Assembly (NCBI GenBank): GCA_944390365.1
Contig: CALXPW010000006.1
Location: forward strand, 1-53,759
Length of the DNA: 53,759 bases
Source: an uncultured Clostridia bacterium
GTDB lineage: Bacteria; Bacillota; Clostridia; TANB77; CAG-508
Direction: 5' to 3'
The notes beneath the pieces were generated by a model. That model worked only from the letters and a program-made list of their open reading frames with translations. It ran no database searches and was not told where the DNA came from. The position numbers and the translations under genes are program-made. Positions 8,960 through 19,539 of the stretch are shown piece by piece (position 1 is the first letter of the stretch; each line of letters opens with the position of its first letter).

Positions 8960-9000
8960 ATAGAAAATTTAATTTTTTTACAATTTTCTATTTATTTTTT
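8958..9000 (+). terminator. Intrinsic terminator
   Basis: AAATAGAAAATT / AATTTTCTATTT stem overlapping the stop codon, followed by a T-run. Confidence 0.85.
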
Positions 9001-9115
9001 TGCTTTATTTATATATAATGTATGAAGATTTAAAAAAGGAGGCAGTCTCCAATTTCTACTTTATAATAATGATGCATATAATTAAGAATAAAGAAAATAC
9101 GAGAGGATGAAAAAT

Positions 9116-9715
9116 ATGAATTTAGCCAATAAGCTTACTATATTTAGAATTATTTTAGTACCACTTATTTTAATAATACCGTTTTTTAAAATATCGGGAG
9201 AATTATGGGGCATACCACTTACATATTTAATTATAGATATTATATTTGTTATTGCTTCTTTAACAGATAAGCTAGATGGATATATAGCACGTTCTAGAAA
9301 TCAAATTACTACATTCGGAAAGTTTTTAGATCCTATTGCCGATAAAATATTAGTTATTGTGGCAATGCTTATACTTGTAGAAGCAGGAAGGTTGCCAGCT
9401 TGGATACCAGCTATAGTGGTAATTCGTGAATTTATTGTTTCAGGCTATAGACTAGTTGCAGTAGAAAAATCTGGTAAGGTAATAGCTGCAAGTATTTGGG
9501 GCAAAATAAAAACTTGCACACAGATGATAGGTATAATTATAGCATTTATAGATGTTAATAGCTTTGGAGCAGTTTTTACAGGAAACTTAACAGGCTTCCC
9601 ATTTGTACTAAACTTATGTACAACAGTTCTTCTAAGCATTTCTGTTATAGCAACAATATTCTCTGGAATAGATTATTTAAAAGGATGCAAAGAACTATTT
9701 AAGGGAGAAATATAG
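9116..9715 (+). CDS. pgsA: CDP-diacylglycerol--glycerol-3-phosphate 3-phosphatidyltransferase
   Basis: 199 residues, the normal length. Start ATG 9116 lies eight bases after GAGAGGA and gives the family N-terminus MNLANKLTIFRI; ATG 9107 is too close to the RBS. DKLDGYIAR..., then GKFLDPIADK, is the CDP-alcohol phosphotransferase motif DGxxAR-x8-GxxxDxxxD. It makes phosphatidylglycerol phosphate at the membrane; about four to five hydrophobic segments are visible. It lies 134 bases upstream of ligA. Confidence 0.95.
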   Translation: MNLANKLTIFRIILVPLILIIPFFKISGELWGIPLTYLIIDIIFVIASLTDKLDGYIARSRNQITTFGKFLDPIADKILVIVAMLILVEAGRLPAWIPAIVVIREFIVSGYRLVAVEKSGKVIAASIWGKIKTCTQMIGIIIAFIDVNSFGAVFTGNLTGFPFVLNLCTTVLLSISVIATIFSGIDYLKGCKELFKGEI

Positions 9716-9843
9716 ACGATTGAAAGAATTCTAATTTCAATGTATAAATTAGAAGAATGAATCTCTATATAGTAAAATTTAATGCTTAGAATGAGCAACA
9801 TAGAATATTACTTAAGTAAAAAACAATTTAACAAAAAGGATGA

Positions 9844-11844
<2,001 letters not shown>

Positions 11845-11859
11845 TGGCACTCTAGGGGA

Positions 11860-12003
11860 CAGGTCTAAATGAGACAAAGTTGTCATACTTAGGGACAGGT
11901 CTGCTTGACAAATTTAATATTTATTGTTTAATGCAAACAGCTAACCTGACAATAGAGACCTGTCCCAAAAGATGACACAAGTGTCCCAAAAAGACCTGTC
12001 CCC
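11860..12003. repeat. GGGGACAGGTC repeat array 1
   Basis: Direct copies of GGGACAGGTCT near 11860 and 11892 are followed by inverted copies AGACCTGTCCC near 11966 and 11993. Together they make a large dyad in the ligA downstream region. Related arrays occur at 27.6 kb and 35.6 kb. No coding potential. Confidence 0.8.
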
Positions 12004-12031
12004 ATAGGTGACAAAAATAAAAGGAGAAGAA

Positions 12032-12271
12032 ATGGACGGAAAATATACTTTTAATGAATTTAAACAAAATTTAGATGATGGTTATCAAATATATTTTACT
12101 TATGTGCGTAATAGATATTTGCTGTTTAAAACTGCAGAGAATTGCTATACACAAAAATTATTAACTGATGATCCTAAGAATCCTCAGCCTCGTCATAGTA
12201 TGCTTACTTTTAAGAGGATTAAAGAGATGTTTCCACACATGGAAGCTATTGAATATAAGATTGGGATTTAA
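12032..12271 (+). CDS. Small hypothetical protein
   Basis: 79 residues from ATG 12032, which follows AAAGGAGA at good spacing. Sequence features: YTFNEFKQNLDDGYQIYFTYVRNRYLLFK, about half of it aromatic or charged, then RHSMLTFKRIKEMFPHM. No membrane segment. The fold suggests a small, mixed alpha/beta protein; no family recognised. It ends in a strong bidirectional terminator shared with the convergent HNH gene. Confidence 0.65.
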   Translation: MDGKYTFNEFKQNLDDGYQIYFTYVRNRYLLFKTAENCYTQKLLTDDPKNPQPRHSMLTFKRIKEMFPHMEAIEYKIGI

Positions 12272-12323
12272 TTAAAAATAGACTAAAAAAGTAAAGAAAA
12301 TATATAATAAAAAATACAATAAC

Positions 12324-12366
12324 AAAAGTACCAAAAGCAATACAAGGACTGCTTTTGGTACTTTTT
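12324..12366. terminator. Bidirectional terminator
   Basis: 16-base stem AAAAGTACCAAAAGCA / TGCTTTTGGTACTTTT with T-runs on both sides, placed between convergent genes ending at 12271 and 12381. Confidence 0.92.
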
Positions 12367-12380
12367 AAAGGTAATAGTTA

Positions 12381-13049
12381 TTAACCTTTAGAAATTAAAT
12401 CTTCGAGCCTTTTTGCTCCTATGAGCTCAACATTGTCAAGCTTAATTACATTGACCGTTTTAATGTCGTAGTTTCTGGCAATTATTAGCCAATGAAACCC
12501 GTCTAATAAGTTTAATTTCCGATCAACCACAATCGGTTTGGGGAGATGCCCACACTCCAAAAATTTTTCCTGCTTTCTGGAATATTCTTCCTCAGATATT
12601 TTTATGGTATGAAATTTTATCCTGTTTGTTGATGTCTCCTGTAGCCATTCTGCTGGGAGTTCATACAATCCTTTCTTCTGAAATTCTTTTCGGCGTACAC
12701 TTAACTCAATAGAGTATTTTAATTTCTCATCTGTACTACTCAGATGAGAAAAAACAAAATATTCTTCTTGAGTCATATTTGCTTTTCTGCCGTTGCATTC
12801 ATTGCAACAAGGCACTAGATTATTGGTGATTGTAGGACCTCCAATTTCTTGGGGATAAAGATGGTCAAGTGTCATCTGACTAGGTAAAAATTTTTCATGG
12901 CAATAAAAGCATTTTCTCCTTCCCTTCATTTGATACGTAAGCGAACTCATAACTCTTTTTAAAGACAACCGATTCCTTATGAAAAGGATGCCGTCTTTAA
13001 TTAGAGAATTATTTGCTCTTAGATTTCGAGTCGGTAAATCAATAATCAT
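12381..13049 (-). CDS. HNH endonuclease with C-terminal ParB-like segment (paralogue 1)
   Basis: 222 residues. CFYCHEKF (about 47), then TLDHLYP and GGP..NNLVPCCNECNGRKANMT form a zinc-binding HNH nuclease core. The C-terminal part (PIVVDRKLNLLDGFHWLIIARNYDIKTVNVI) resembles the ParB/sulfiredoxin-type segment with a DG(F/Y)H core. The RBS TTGGAGGT precedes the ATG. Composition is much less AT-rich than native genes. Two in-frame CGG codons (12969-12971 and 12519-12521 on the reverse strand) are needed as Arg triplets. It is 205 bases from a paralogue in the same orientation, each with its own terminator. Likely a mobile or phage-derived nuclease; a DNA-modification-linked role is possible. 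Confidence 0.8.
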   Translation of the reverse strand: MIIDLPTRNLRANNSLIKDGILFIRNRLSLKRVMSSLTYQMKGRRKCFYCHEKFLPSQMTLDHLYPQEIGGPTITNNLVPCCNECNGRKANMTQEEYFVFSHLSSTDEKLKYSIELSVRRKEFQKKGLYELPAEWLQETSTNRIKFHTIKISEEEYSRKQEKFLECGHLPKPIVVDRKLNLLDGFHWLIIARNYDIKTVNVIKLDNVELIGAKRLEDLISKG

Positions 13050-13140
13050 TGTTTAACCTCCAAATATTGTATATAATATATATTATAGCACAATTTCGAC
13101 AAAATGTAACAAAATACGTAAAAATACTGAAGTAAAAAAC

Positions 13141-13173
13141 AAGAAATCCAACCTTTAGTAAGTGGGATTTCTT
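13141..13173 (-). terminator. Terminator of HNH paralogue 2
   Basis: AAGAAATCC-AC / GT-GGATTTCTT hairpin between the two HNH genes, followed by T-rich sequence when read on the minus strand. Confidence 0.8.
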
Positions 13174-13253
13174 GAACCGTTAGTTCCTAGTTTAGAAACC
13201 AAAATAGTTTTTTGGGAATTAATACAATTAACTTCGAATTACAAAAATCGAAC

Positions 13254-13910
13254 TTAAACTTCGCTACTACTTCGACGAATTTCGACATTGTCGAGCACGA
13301 TTGCAGGAACATATTTTAATTCACACGATTTTGCTACAAACAATACGTAGAATCCATCAAGTGAATATAAATTCCGGTCCAAAACAATAGGCCGTTGGAA
13401 TTGGTGATATTTCTCATAATAATCCTTTTGCTGCTTGTATTTCTTTTCGGAAATATTGGCAAAATCTATTCGGGTATGAATTTCATTTACTTTTACAGGT
13501 GTAATCCACGTATTTGGAATTTCGAACATTCCAATGGAACGCAATCCCTCTTTAAAAGCATTTAAAGTCAAACGATAAGCTCTTTGTTCTTCTTTAGTTG
13601 GTAAAGTAGAAAATTCTAAAAACTGTTCGTATGTCATATTCGCTTTTTTATGGTTACATCCTCTACAGGCCGGAATTAAATTCTGAGGAATAGTAGGGCC
13701 ACCAGTATCACGCGGATACATGTGATCCATAGTTATTTGATCTCTTGTGAATTGCTTCTTACAGTAATAACAACGTCTCCTTCCTTTCATATAGTAGGTT
13801 ACTGCATAAATAATGTCCTCAAAAGATTGCCCATACCGAAGATACAAAATACCATCTTTTATCAAGAAGTTTTTTGTACGAAGATTTTTTGCAGGTAAGC
13901 TTATATTCAT
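13254..13910 (-). CDS. HNH endonuclease with C-terminal ParB-like segment (paralogue 2)
   Basis: 218 residues from the ATG at 13910, which follows AGGAGGT; an upstream in-frame ATG at 13937 lies before that RBS. It aligns with its neighbour throughout: NLRTKNFLIKDGIL, then MKGRRRCYYC, MDHMYPRDTGGPTIPQNLIPACRGCN, PIVLDRNLYSLDGFYVLFVAK. Three in-frame CGG codons (at 13836, 13392 and 13374) are needed as Arg triplets; the last matches the Arg-CGG at the same conserved position of paralogue 1. The two genes are clearly diverged, so the duplication is old, yet composition remains non-native. Confidence 0.8.
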   Translation of the reverse strand: MNISLPAKNLRTKNFLIKDGILYLRYGQSFEDIIYAVTYYMKGRRRCYYCKKQFTRDQITMDHMYPRDTGGPTIPQNLIPACRGCNHKKANMTYEQFLEFSTLPTKEEQRAYRLTLNAFKEGLRSIGMFEIPNTWITPVKVNEIHTRIDFANISEKKYKQQKDYYEKYHQFQRPIVLDRNLYSLDGFYVLFVAKSCELKYVPAIVLDNVEIRRSSSEV

Positions 13911-14002
13911 AATCAAACCTCCTAATAATAAAAACAAAAATTGCGTTGGAAGTATTATAACATAAATTGAGCTAATTATAACAAAAATTTAAAAATTTAT
14001 AG

Positions 14003-14296
14003 AAACTATTTGTCGGATAAGGATGAATATGTATATATGAAAATAATTTATAAGGTTGGAATGGGCTTCTAAAAAAAGTATGAAAATATGGAATGGAGAG
14101 TGATTTGAGTATAGAAATTCTTAATGGATTTTATGGAAAGAGTTCATCTTTGATGGAAGGGTGCCATAAAATACATTTAGAATTTCTATGAAAATCAGCT
14201 GGACCGACATATTTGAAATACTTTTTTTAGAAGCCCATTCCAACCTTTATGCATTTCTAAATTATACATATTCATTCTTATTCGACAAATAAGTTT
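14003..14296. repeat. Hairpin element, family B copy 1
   Basis: Long nested dyad. Outer arms ACTATTTGTCGGATAAGG and its imperfect complement near 14280 are specific to this locus. The inner core (AGTATGAAAATATGGAATGG... GTCGGTCCAGCTGATTTTC read on the other strand) is shared with copies at 30.9 and 43.7 kb. It fills most of the 490-base gap between the HNH genes and the FIST gene. Confidence 0.85.
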
Positions 14297-14402
14297 TTCT
14301 TAAAAAAATTCTCAAAAAAGTGTTGTCAAAAAAATATATTAAGTATATAATCAAAGCATAATGAATTTATATAAATTTATTAAAGACAAAGGAGGAATTT
14401 AT

Positions 14403-15569
14403 ATGTTAAAAGCAAACATAGGTTGGAGCACAGAAGCAGATAATTACGAAGCAGGAAGAGCCTCAGCTAAGAAGGCTGTAGTTGATTTGGTTCAAACAAA
14501 GGTAGCATTTTTGTATACATCAGCAGATAATGATGTTAAAAAAGTGCTAGAAGGAGCAAAATCCGAACTTGGTACAGCACCAATTATTGGTTGTACATCA
14601 AGTGGAGGAATTATTGTTCCAGATGGATATATTTCATCTGAAAATGGATTTGTTGGAATTATGGCTATAGGAGATCCAGATACAACAGTTGGAGTAGCAG
14701 GATCAGCTAAGCAAAAGGATGCAAGAGCAACAGGTAGACTACTTGCTAAAGAAGCAATGGCAAAAGCAGGACAAACAGTAGCACCAGCATATTTCTATAT
14801 GGTAGCTTCTCCAGCAGAGGAAGAAGATTACTTAAAAGGAATTGAAGATGTTATAGGTAGAGTACCATTCTTTGGTGGTAGTGCAGCAGATAACACAGTA
14901 TCTGGAAAGTGGAGCATTTATACAAATGACACAGTATTTTCTGATGGATGTGCAGTAGCATTCTTCTATACAGATAAGCCAATGGCAAATGTGTACACAG
15001 GTGCATATCACGAAACAACAAATTCTGGTGTTATAACAAAAATAAGTGGAAAGAGAACTTTAGTTGAAATTGATGGAGAACCTGCAATGAAGAAATATGC
15101 TTCATGGACAGGCAAAAAATTAAAAGATTTAGCAGGTGGAAATTTACTTACTCAAACAATATTAGCACCACTTGGTGTAAAAGATAGATTAGGAGATTTA
15201 GTAGCAATTCGTCACCCAATGAATGGAAATGATGATTACTCAATGAATATAGGAAACAATTTGGCTGTAAACACAGCAGTAATTCAAATGGAAGCAACAG
15301 TTGATGAGTTAATAGATTCTACAGGAAAGGCTATGAAGGAAGCTAAGAAAAACTTAAAGCAAGACGTTGGAGCTTACCTATTAGTTCACTGTGGTGGAAG
15401 AAAATTAGGAATTGGAGACAGAATTGATGAAGTTGCAAAACAATTAAAGAAAGAAGCAAATGGAGTTCCATTTATGACAATATTTACATTTGGTGAATAT
15501 GGTTCAAAAGATCATGGAGCAAATACATGTGGAGGCTTAATGCTTTCTTTCACAGCTATTGCAAAATGA
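14403..15569 (+). CDS. FIST domain sensory protein
   Basis: 388 residues from ATG 14403 after AAAGGAGGAATTT (ATG 14361 lacks an RBS). The N-terminal FIST domain shows VAFLYTSADND, then IIGCTSSGGII, and the C-terminal FIST_C domain shows a repeated core ending TFGEYGSKDHGANTCGGLML. FIST domains are proposed small-ligand sensors and are usually fused to signalling modules; here the protein stands alone. Its stop TGA is followed at once by ATG 15570 and an aldehyde dehydrogenase, then an iron alcohol dehydrogenase, suggesting a role linked to aldehyde metabolism or sensing. Confidence 0.85.
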   Translation: MLKANIGWSTEADNYEAGRASAKKAVVDLVQTKVAFLYTSADNDVKKVLEGAKSELGTAPIIGCTSSGGIIVPDGYISSENGFVGIMAIGDPDTTVGVAGSAKQKDARATGRLLAKEAMAKAGQTVAPAYFYMVASPAEEEDYLKGIEDVIGRVPFFGGSAADNTVSGKWSIYTNDTVFSDGCAVAFFYTDKPMANVYTGAYHETTNSGVITKISGKRTLVEIDGEPAMKKYASWTGKKLKDLAGGNLLTQTILAPLGVKDRLGDLVAIRHPMNGNDDYSMNIGNNLAVNTAVIQMEATVDELIDSTGKAMKEAKKNLKQDVGAYLLVHCGGRKLGIGDRIDEVAKQLKKEANGVPFMTIFTFGEYGSKDHGANTCGGLMLSFTAIAK

Positions 15570-15644
15570 ATGCAAACGTCTACTGAAAATGTAGACAGTC
15601 AGAATATGACACAGACACAAGAGAAAAAAAGGAGGGAAACAAGC

Positions 15645-17079
15645 GTGAAAAATTTAATAGGTTATGAGTGGAAAGAAGCTCGTGATGGAGCTAAAATAGA
15701 AGTTGTAAATCCTGCAACAAGTGAGCTTATAGATACAGTTCCAAATGTTACAGATGAAGATGTAGATGAAGCTGTAAAAGTAGCAGAAATAGAGCAAAAG
15801 AAATGGGCAGAGGTACCAATTCACGAAAGAGCAGATAAATTATATAAGTTTGTGGATTTAGTAGAGGAAAATAAAGAAAGACTAGCTCGGGCTTTTAACA
15901 GAAGAAACAGGTAAGCCTATCAAAGAGGCTAGAGGAGAAGTAGCAAATGTTAGAATAGGTGTTAGAGCATTTATAGAAAGAGCAAAACACTTATATGGAG
16001 AAAGCATTCCAGCAGGGCAAGAAGCTGGTCAAGAAAAAACAATGCAAATAACAAAAAGATATCCAATAGGTGTTGTAGCAGCAATTATACCATTTAACTT
16101 CCCAAGCGATTTATTCTGTCAAAAAGTACCACCAGCACTACTTATGGGAAATAGTATAATTGTAAAACCATCAAATTATAACCCATTAACTTTAATAGAA
16201 TATGTAAAATTGATGATAGAAGCTGGAGTACCAGCAGGATGTATTCAAATATTAACAGGTGATGGACCAAAAGCTGGACAAGCACTAGCTAGACACCCTG
16301 GAGTACATTTAGTATCTCTAACAGGTGGAACAGCAGCAGGTATACAAACAATGGGAACTTGCTCACAAAACCTAACACATGTAATGCTTGAACTTGGTGG
16401 AAATGATGCATTCATCTTTTTAGAGGATGGAGATATGGACTTAGCAGTAAAAGAAACCATCTGGGGAAGATTATATAATGGTGGACAAGTTTGTTGTGCA
16501 AGTAAAAGATTTTTAATTCATAATTCTAGAAAAGCAGAATTTATAGAAAGAATGAAAGAGGTTATATCAAATCTTAAAGTTGGAGATCCAACAAAAGAAG
16601 ATACAGATATGGGACCAATGATTAACATAAATGCTGCTAAAAGAATTGAAGAGCAAGTAAATAAAACAGTAGCAGAAGGAGCTACAATAGTATGTGGTGG
16701 AAAGAGAGAAGATGCATACTATTATCCAACAATATTAGATAATGTAACAAAAGATATGGAAGTTGCAAAAGATATGGAAATCTTTGGACCAGTTATCTCT
16801 GTTATAGGATTTGATACAGTGGACGAAGCAATAGAAATTGCAAACCAATCATCTTATGGTCTATGTGGATGTGTAATAACTAAAGATTATTCTTTAGGAA
16901 TGAAAGTTGCAGATAGACTAGAATGTGGTGGAGCAATTGTAAATGGTGCAAGCTTCTATCGTTCATTCGAAATGCCATTTGGTGGATGGAAACACAGTGG
17001 TATAGGAAATGAAGGTGTTTTAACAACACTTCAAGAAATGAGTAGAATTAAGACAATTATTTTGAAGAATATACTTTAA
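15645..17079 (+). CDS. NAD(P)-dependent aldehyde dehydrogenase, read with a +1 shift at CGG
   Basis: GTG 15645 follows AAAGGAGGG. The zero frame stops after about 90 codons. Reading CGGG (15888-15891) as one codon continues straight into LLTEETGKPIKEA and gives a full-length 477-residue enzyme. Motifs: IPFNFPSDL (catalytic Asn), VKPSNYNPLT, LTGGTAAG (cofactor loop), LELGGND (catalytic Glu) and GGQVCCAS (catalytic Cys), ending MPFGGWKHSG. It oxidises an aldehyde to an acid; with the downstream FucO-like reductase it would form an aldehyde-handling pair. All catalytic residues are intact downstream of the break, arguing against decay. Confidence 0.9.
15888..15891 (+). other. CGG +1 shift site 3 (CGGG)
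   Basis: In-frame CGG after GCT. Reading CGGG as one codon gives ERLA-x-LLTEETGKP. Position x is variable in aldehyde dehydrogenases, so either Arg or Gly is possible. Without the shift the protein would end at a TAA a few codons later. Confidence 0.9.
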
Positions 17080-17083
17080 TAAT

Positions 17084-17117
17084 CGTGGACAAAAGGGACT
17101 ACTGCCTTTTGTCCACG
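17084..17117. repeat. GTGGACAAAA palindrome copy 1
   Basis: CGTGGACAAAAGG / CCTTTTGTCCACG with an 8-base loop, directly after the aldehyde dehydrogenase stop. Confidence 0.85.
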
Positions 17118-17154
17118 ACTAAGGAAAAATAAAAGTTAAAAAAAATAACAAAGT

Positions 17155-17185
17155 GTGGACAAAAAGGAGTGTCCCTTTTGTCCAC
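17155..17185. repeat. GTGGACAAAA palindrome copy 2
   Basis: GTGGACAAAAAGG...CCTTTTGTCCAC, ending three bases before the GGGGAGGA ribosome-binding site of the alcohol dehydrogenase gene. A hairpin here could affect its translation. Confidence 0.85.
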
Positions 17186-17200
17186 GGGGAGGAAATTAAA

Positions 17201-18358
17201 ATGGCAGTTACAAAATTTGTTTTAAATGAAACATCTTATTTTGGAGAAGGTGCAAGAAGTGTTCTTGCAGATGAGATTAAAAATAGAGGATTTAAAAAAG
17301 TTTTAGTAGTTACAGACAAATCTTTATATGAAGTAGGCGTTAGCAAAAAGGTAACAGATATATTAGATGAAGCAGGAATTGAATATGGAGTATATCATGA
17401 TGTACTTCCAAACCCACCAATTGCAAATGTAAATGCAGGTATAGCAATGTGCAAAGAAATTGGTGCAGATTTAATTGTTGCAGTAGGTGGAGGTTCAAGT
17501 ATAGATACTGCAAAAGCAATATCCATAATTATGACAAACCCTGATAGAGCAGATGTAGTTTCTTTAAATGGTGCATCTAATACCAAAAATAAAGGATTAC
17601 CAATTATAGCACTTCCAACAACAGCTGGAACAGCTGCAGAGGTTACTATAAATTATGTTATAACAGACCCTGAAAGAGAAATAAAAATGGTTTGCGTTGA
17701 TGAACACGACATTCCAATTATAGCAATAGTTGATACAGAGCTTATGGCTTCTATGCCAAAATCAATAGCTGCATCAACAGGAATGGATGCTTTAACACAC
17801 GCAATTGAAGGATATATAACAAAAAATAGAAATACAATGTCTCAAATGTTTTCTATGAAAGCTATTCAACTAATATATGATAACTTAGAGAAAGCTGTAA
17901 ATGAAAAAGATCAAGAAGCAATAAACAATATGGGACTAGGCCAATATATAGCAGGTATGGCATTCTCAAATGTTGGACTTGGTATAGTGCACTCTATGGC
18001 ACATCAATTAGGTGCTGTATATGATACACCACACGGTTTAGCTAATGCAATACTTCTTCCAACAGTTATGAAATTTAATGGAGAGACAAGCTATGAGGAA
18101 TATAGAGAAATTTTAACACAAGCTTTCCATACAGATGCTACTAGATTTACTAAAGAAGAAGTTATAAAAACTTTCTGTGAGAAAATAAAAGATTTATCAG
18201 AAAAAGTTGGAATAACTCAAACAGTAGGAGAGGTTGGAGGAAGGCAAGAAGATATACCAATGCTTGCTGATAAAGCAATGGAAGATCCTTGCAAACCAGG
18301 AAACCCAAGAGAAGTTACTAGAGAAGACTTTATAAAATTATATGAAGAAGCTATGTAA
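17201..18358 (+). CDS. Iron-containing alcohol dehydrogenase (lactaldehyde reductase-like)
   Basis: 385 residues from ATG 17201 after GGGGAGGAAA. VAVGGGSSIDTAKAI is the nucleotide-binding signature. LPTTAGTAAEVT and GMDALTHAIEGY, then HSMAHQLGAVYDTPHG, supply the Asp and His residues that bind the metal in group III alcohol dehydrogenases. It resembles FucO-type enzymes that interconvert lactaldehyde and 1,2-propanediol; the exact substrate is not certain. It is likely co-transcribed with or near the upstream aldehyde dehydrogenase, separated by two copies of a palindromic repeat. Confidence 0.93.
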   Translation: MAVTKFVLNETSYFGEGARSVLADEIKNRGFKKVLVVTDKSLYEVGVSKKVTDILDEAGIEYGVYHDVLPNPPIANVNAGIAMCKEIGADLIVAVGGGSSIDTAKAISIIMTNPDRADVVSLNGASNTKNKGLPIIALPTTAGTAAEVTINYVITDPEREIKMVCVDEHDIPIIAIVDTELMASMPKSIAASTGMDALTHAIEGYITKNRNTMSQMFSMKAIQLIYDNLEKAVNEKDQEAINNMGLGQYIAGMAFSNVGLGIVHSMAHQLGAVYDTPHGLANAILLPTVMKFNGETSYEEYREILTQAFHTDATRFTKEEVIKTFCEKIKDLSEKVGITQTVGEVGGRQEDIPMLADKAMEDPCKPGNPREVTREDFIKLYEEAM

Positions 18359-18401
18359 TAGAATATAACTTTTTGATGAAAAAATAAATTATATAAATAG
18401 A

Positions 18402-18430
18402 AAGGCCCCCGCCATTGTGGCAGGGGCCTT
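18402..18430. terminator. Bidirectional terminator, cassette 1
   Basis: AAGGCCCC-CGCCA / TGGC-AGGGGCCTT hairpin between the alcohol dehydrogenase end and the first minus-strand cassette gene. Confidence 0.85.
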
Positions 18431-18438
18431 CTGAGGTA

Positions 18439-18789
18439 TTATTCGGACATGATGAGTTTGGTCAATTCCTCGACTACCTTGCTTTTGTCCGTCTTAGCCA
18501 TCAGACGGACATAGTTCCCGAGGATATTGTCGTAATGTGCAGACACCCCGACGATAGGTACAATTTCTTGTACCTTTTTGCTGAAGTTGTTAACCTCAGC
18601 AAAAGCATCGGGCAACTTTTTGTTGCTATGCCAAGCTTGGCTGAGCGAACTGCTAATTTTTCCCGAAACCACACTACTGATCGGATAGTCCAAAAAGATG
18701 TGGACGTTGTCTCCTTCCAGAATTATGTCCCGGGAAACCGTCATTCTAACATTACTAGTGCCGAATTTCTTAGTGCCGATTTTTTCCAT
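18439..18789 (-). CDS. Cassette family protein 1 (about 116 residues)
   Basis: 116 residues, no known family recognised. It shares with three downstream neighbours the pattern: a beta-strand-like IFLDYP stretch, then AWHSNKKLPDAFAEVNNFSKKVQEIVPI, then a second strand region and a C-terminal helix. RBS GGAGGTAAAAC. Composition is much less AT-rich than native genes. One in-frame CGG (18732-18730) is used as Arg (VSRDI). Own promoter (18840-18868) and own terminator make it a self-contained unit. Probably horizontally acquired; function unknown. Confidence 0.75.
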   Translation of the reverse strand: MEKIGTKKFGTSNVRMTVSRDIILEGDNVHIFLDYPISSVVSGKISSSLSQAWHSNKKLPDAFAEVNNFSKKVQEIVPIVGVSAHYDNILGNYVRLMAKTDKSKVVEELTKLIMSE

Positions 18790-18839
18790 GATGTTTTACC
18801 TCCAGTAATTTTTTACTACATTTTTGTAGTGCACTTTAT

Positions 18840-18868
18840 ATTATACCACTTTTTCCAATAAAAGTAAA
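18840..18868 (-). promoter_or_regulatory. Cassette 1 promoter
   Basis: Reverse-strand TTTACTT and TATAAT joined by a spacer ending AAAAGTGG. The same block precedes all four cassette genes. A dyad ACTACA...TGTAGT lies just downstream of the -10. Confidence 0.8.
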
Positions 18869-18946
18869 TAGATACTAAGAAAAATTATGTTAATTACAAG
18901 CAAAATAATAATAAATATATAGGAAACAGAGTTATCAGCTTAAAAG

Positions 18947-18976
18947 AAAGGCCCTCGCCAGTATGGCGAGAGCCTT
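18947..18976 (-). terminator. Cassette 2 terminator
   Basis: AAAGGCCCTCGCCA / TGGCGAGAGCCTT hairpin closely related to that of cassettes 1 and 3. Confidence 0.85.
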
Positions 18977-18999
18977 CTCGGAGCTAGAAAGAATAAGCC

Positions 19000-19368
19000 T
19001 TAAAACGAAATCAATTCTTTAATCAATGCTACTATACCAGCACCACGGTACTTCTTGAAGACGAATACGCATTTAGGCTGTTCGTAGCCATCGACTTTCT
19101 TGACAGCATTCAAGAAGAACTGACAAGAAGGACAAATACTTTCGAGTTTGTCAATGAACTTATTCATTTCTACGAAACGACTGGGAAAGTGTTTCGTACT
19201 AGACCAAGACTGCAACACTTCATTACGAAGAGCCTCATCCTTGTAGTCAAAGTCCTTGAGAGGGACTTCGAGCATCAAATGAGTGGTACGAGGACTAATA
19301 GAGTCATCCCAATACCTTAAGGTTCCGTGTTCAGTCCGAAATTCATTGATTCCTTTTTGTTCAAACAT
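19000..19368 (-). CDS. Cassette family protein 2 (122 residues)
   Basis: 122 residues. It shares the family core SWSSTKHFPSRFVEMNKFIDKLESICPSCQ (about residues 49-78) and a C-terminal helix (GIVALIKELISF). RBS AGGAGC. One in-frame CGG (19338-19336) is used as Arg in NEFRTEHG. Foreign composition, own promoter and terminator. No known family recognised; perhaps a small cytosolic protein, as there is no signal or membrane segment. Confidence 0.75.
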   Translation of the reverse strand: MFEQKGINEFRTEHGTLRYWDDSISPRTTHLMLEVPLKDFDYKDEALRNEVLQSWSSTKHFPSRFVEMNKFIDKLESICPSCQFFLNAVKKVDGYEQPKCVFVFKKYRGAGIVALIKELISF

Positions 19369-19416
19369 TTTTTTGCTCCTATTTTAAATTATTTGCTAAA
19401 ATATAGCATACTATTT

Positions 19417-19444
19417 ATTATAGCACTTTTTATAAAAAAGTAAA
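19417..19444 (-). promoter_or_regulatory. Cassette 2 promoter
   Basis: Reverse-strand TTTACTT...AAAAGTGCTATAATA, the block shared by all four cassettes. Confidence 0.8.
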
Positions 19445-19500
19445 TACATTTTGGTATATTTTAAATTAAAGAAAGATAAAAACTAAATTCAATATTAAAT

Positions 19501-19528
19501 AAGGCCCTCGCCAGTGAGGCGAGGACCC
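19501..19528 (-). terminator. Cassette 3 terminator
   Basis: AAGGCCCTCGCC / GGCGAGGACC hairpin, the same type as cassette 2. Confidence 0.8.
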
Positions 19529-19539
19529 ATAGAGGATTC

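Noticed and set aside
15645..17079. Aldehyde dehydrogenase, RqcH, RseP and sortase as decaying pseudogenes
   Set aside because: All catalytic and family motifs are intact on both sides of the single break, and no other lesions occur.
18415..18861. Plus-strand open frame of 148 codons opposite cassette 1
   Set aside because: Antisense shadow: no RBS, runs through the terminator and promoter of the minus-strand gene, and lacks the family pattern.
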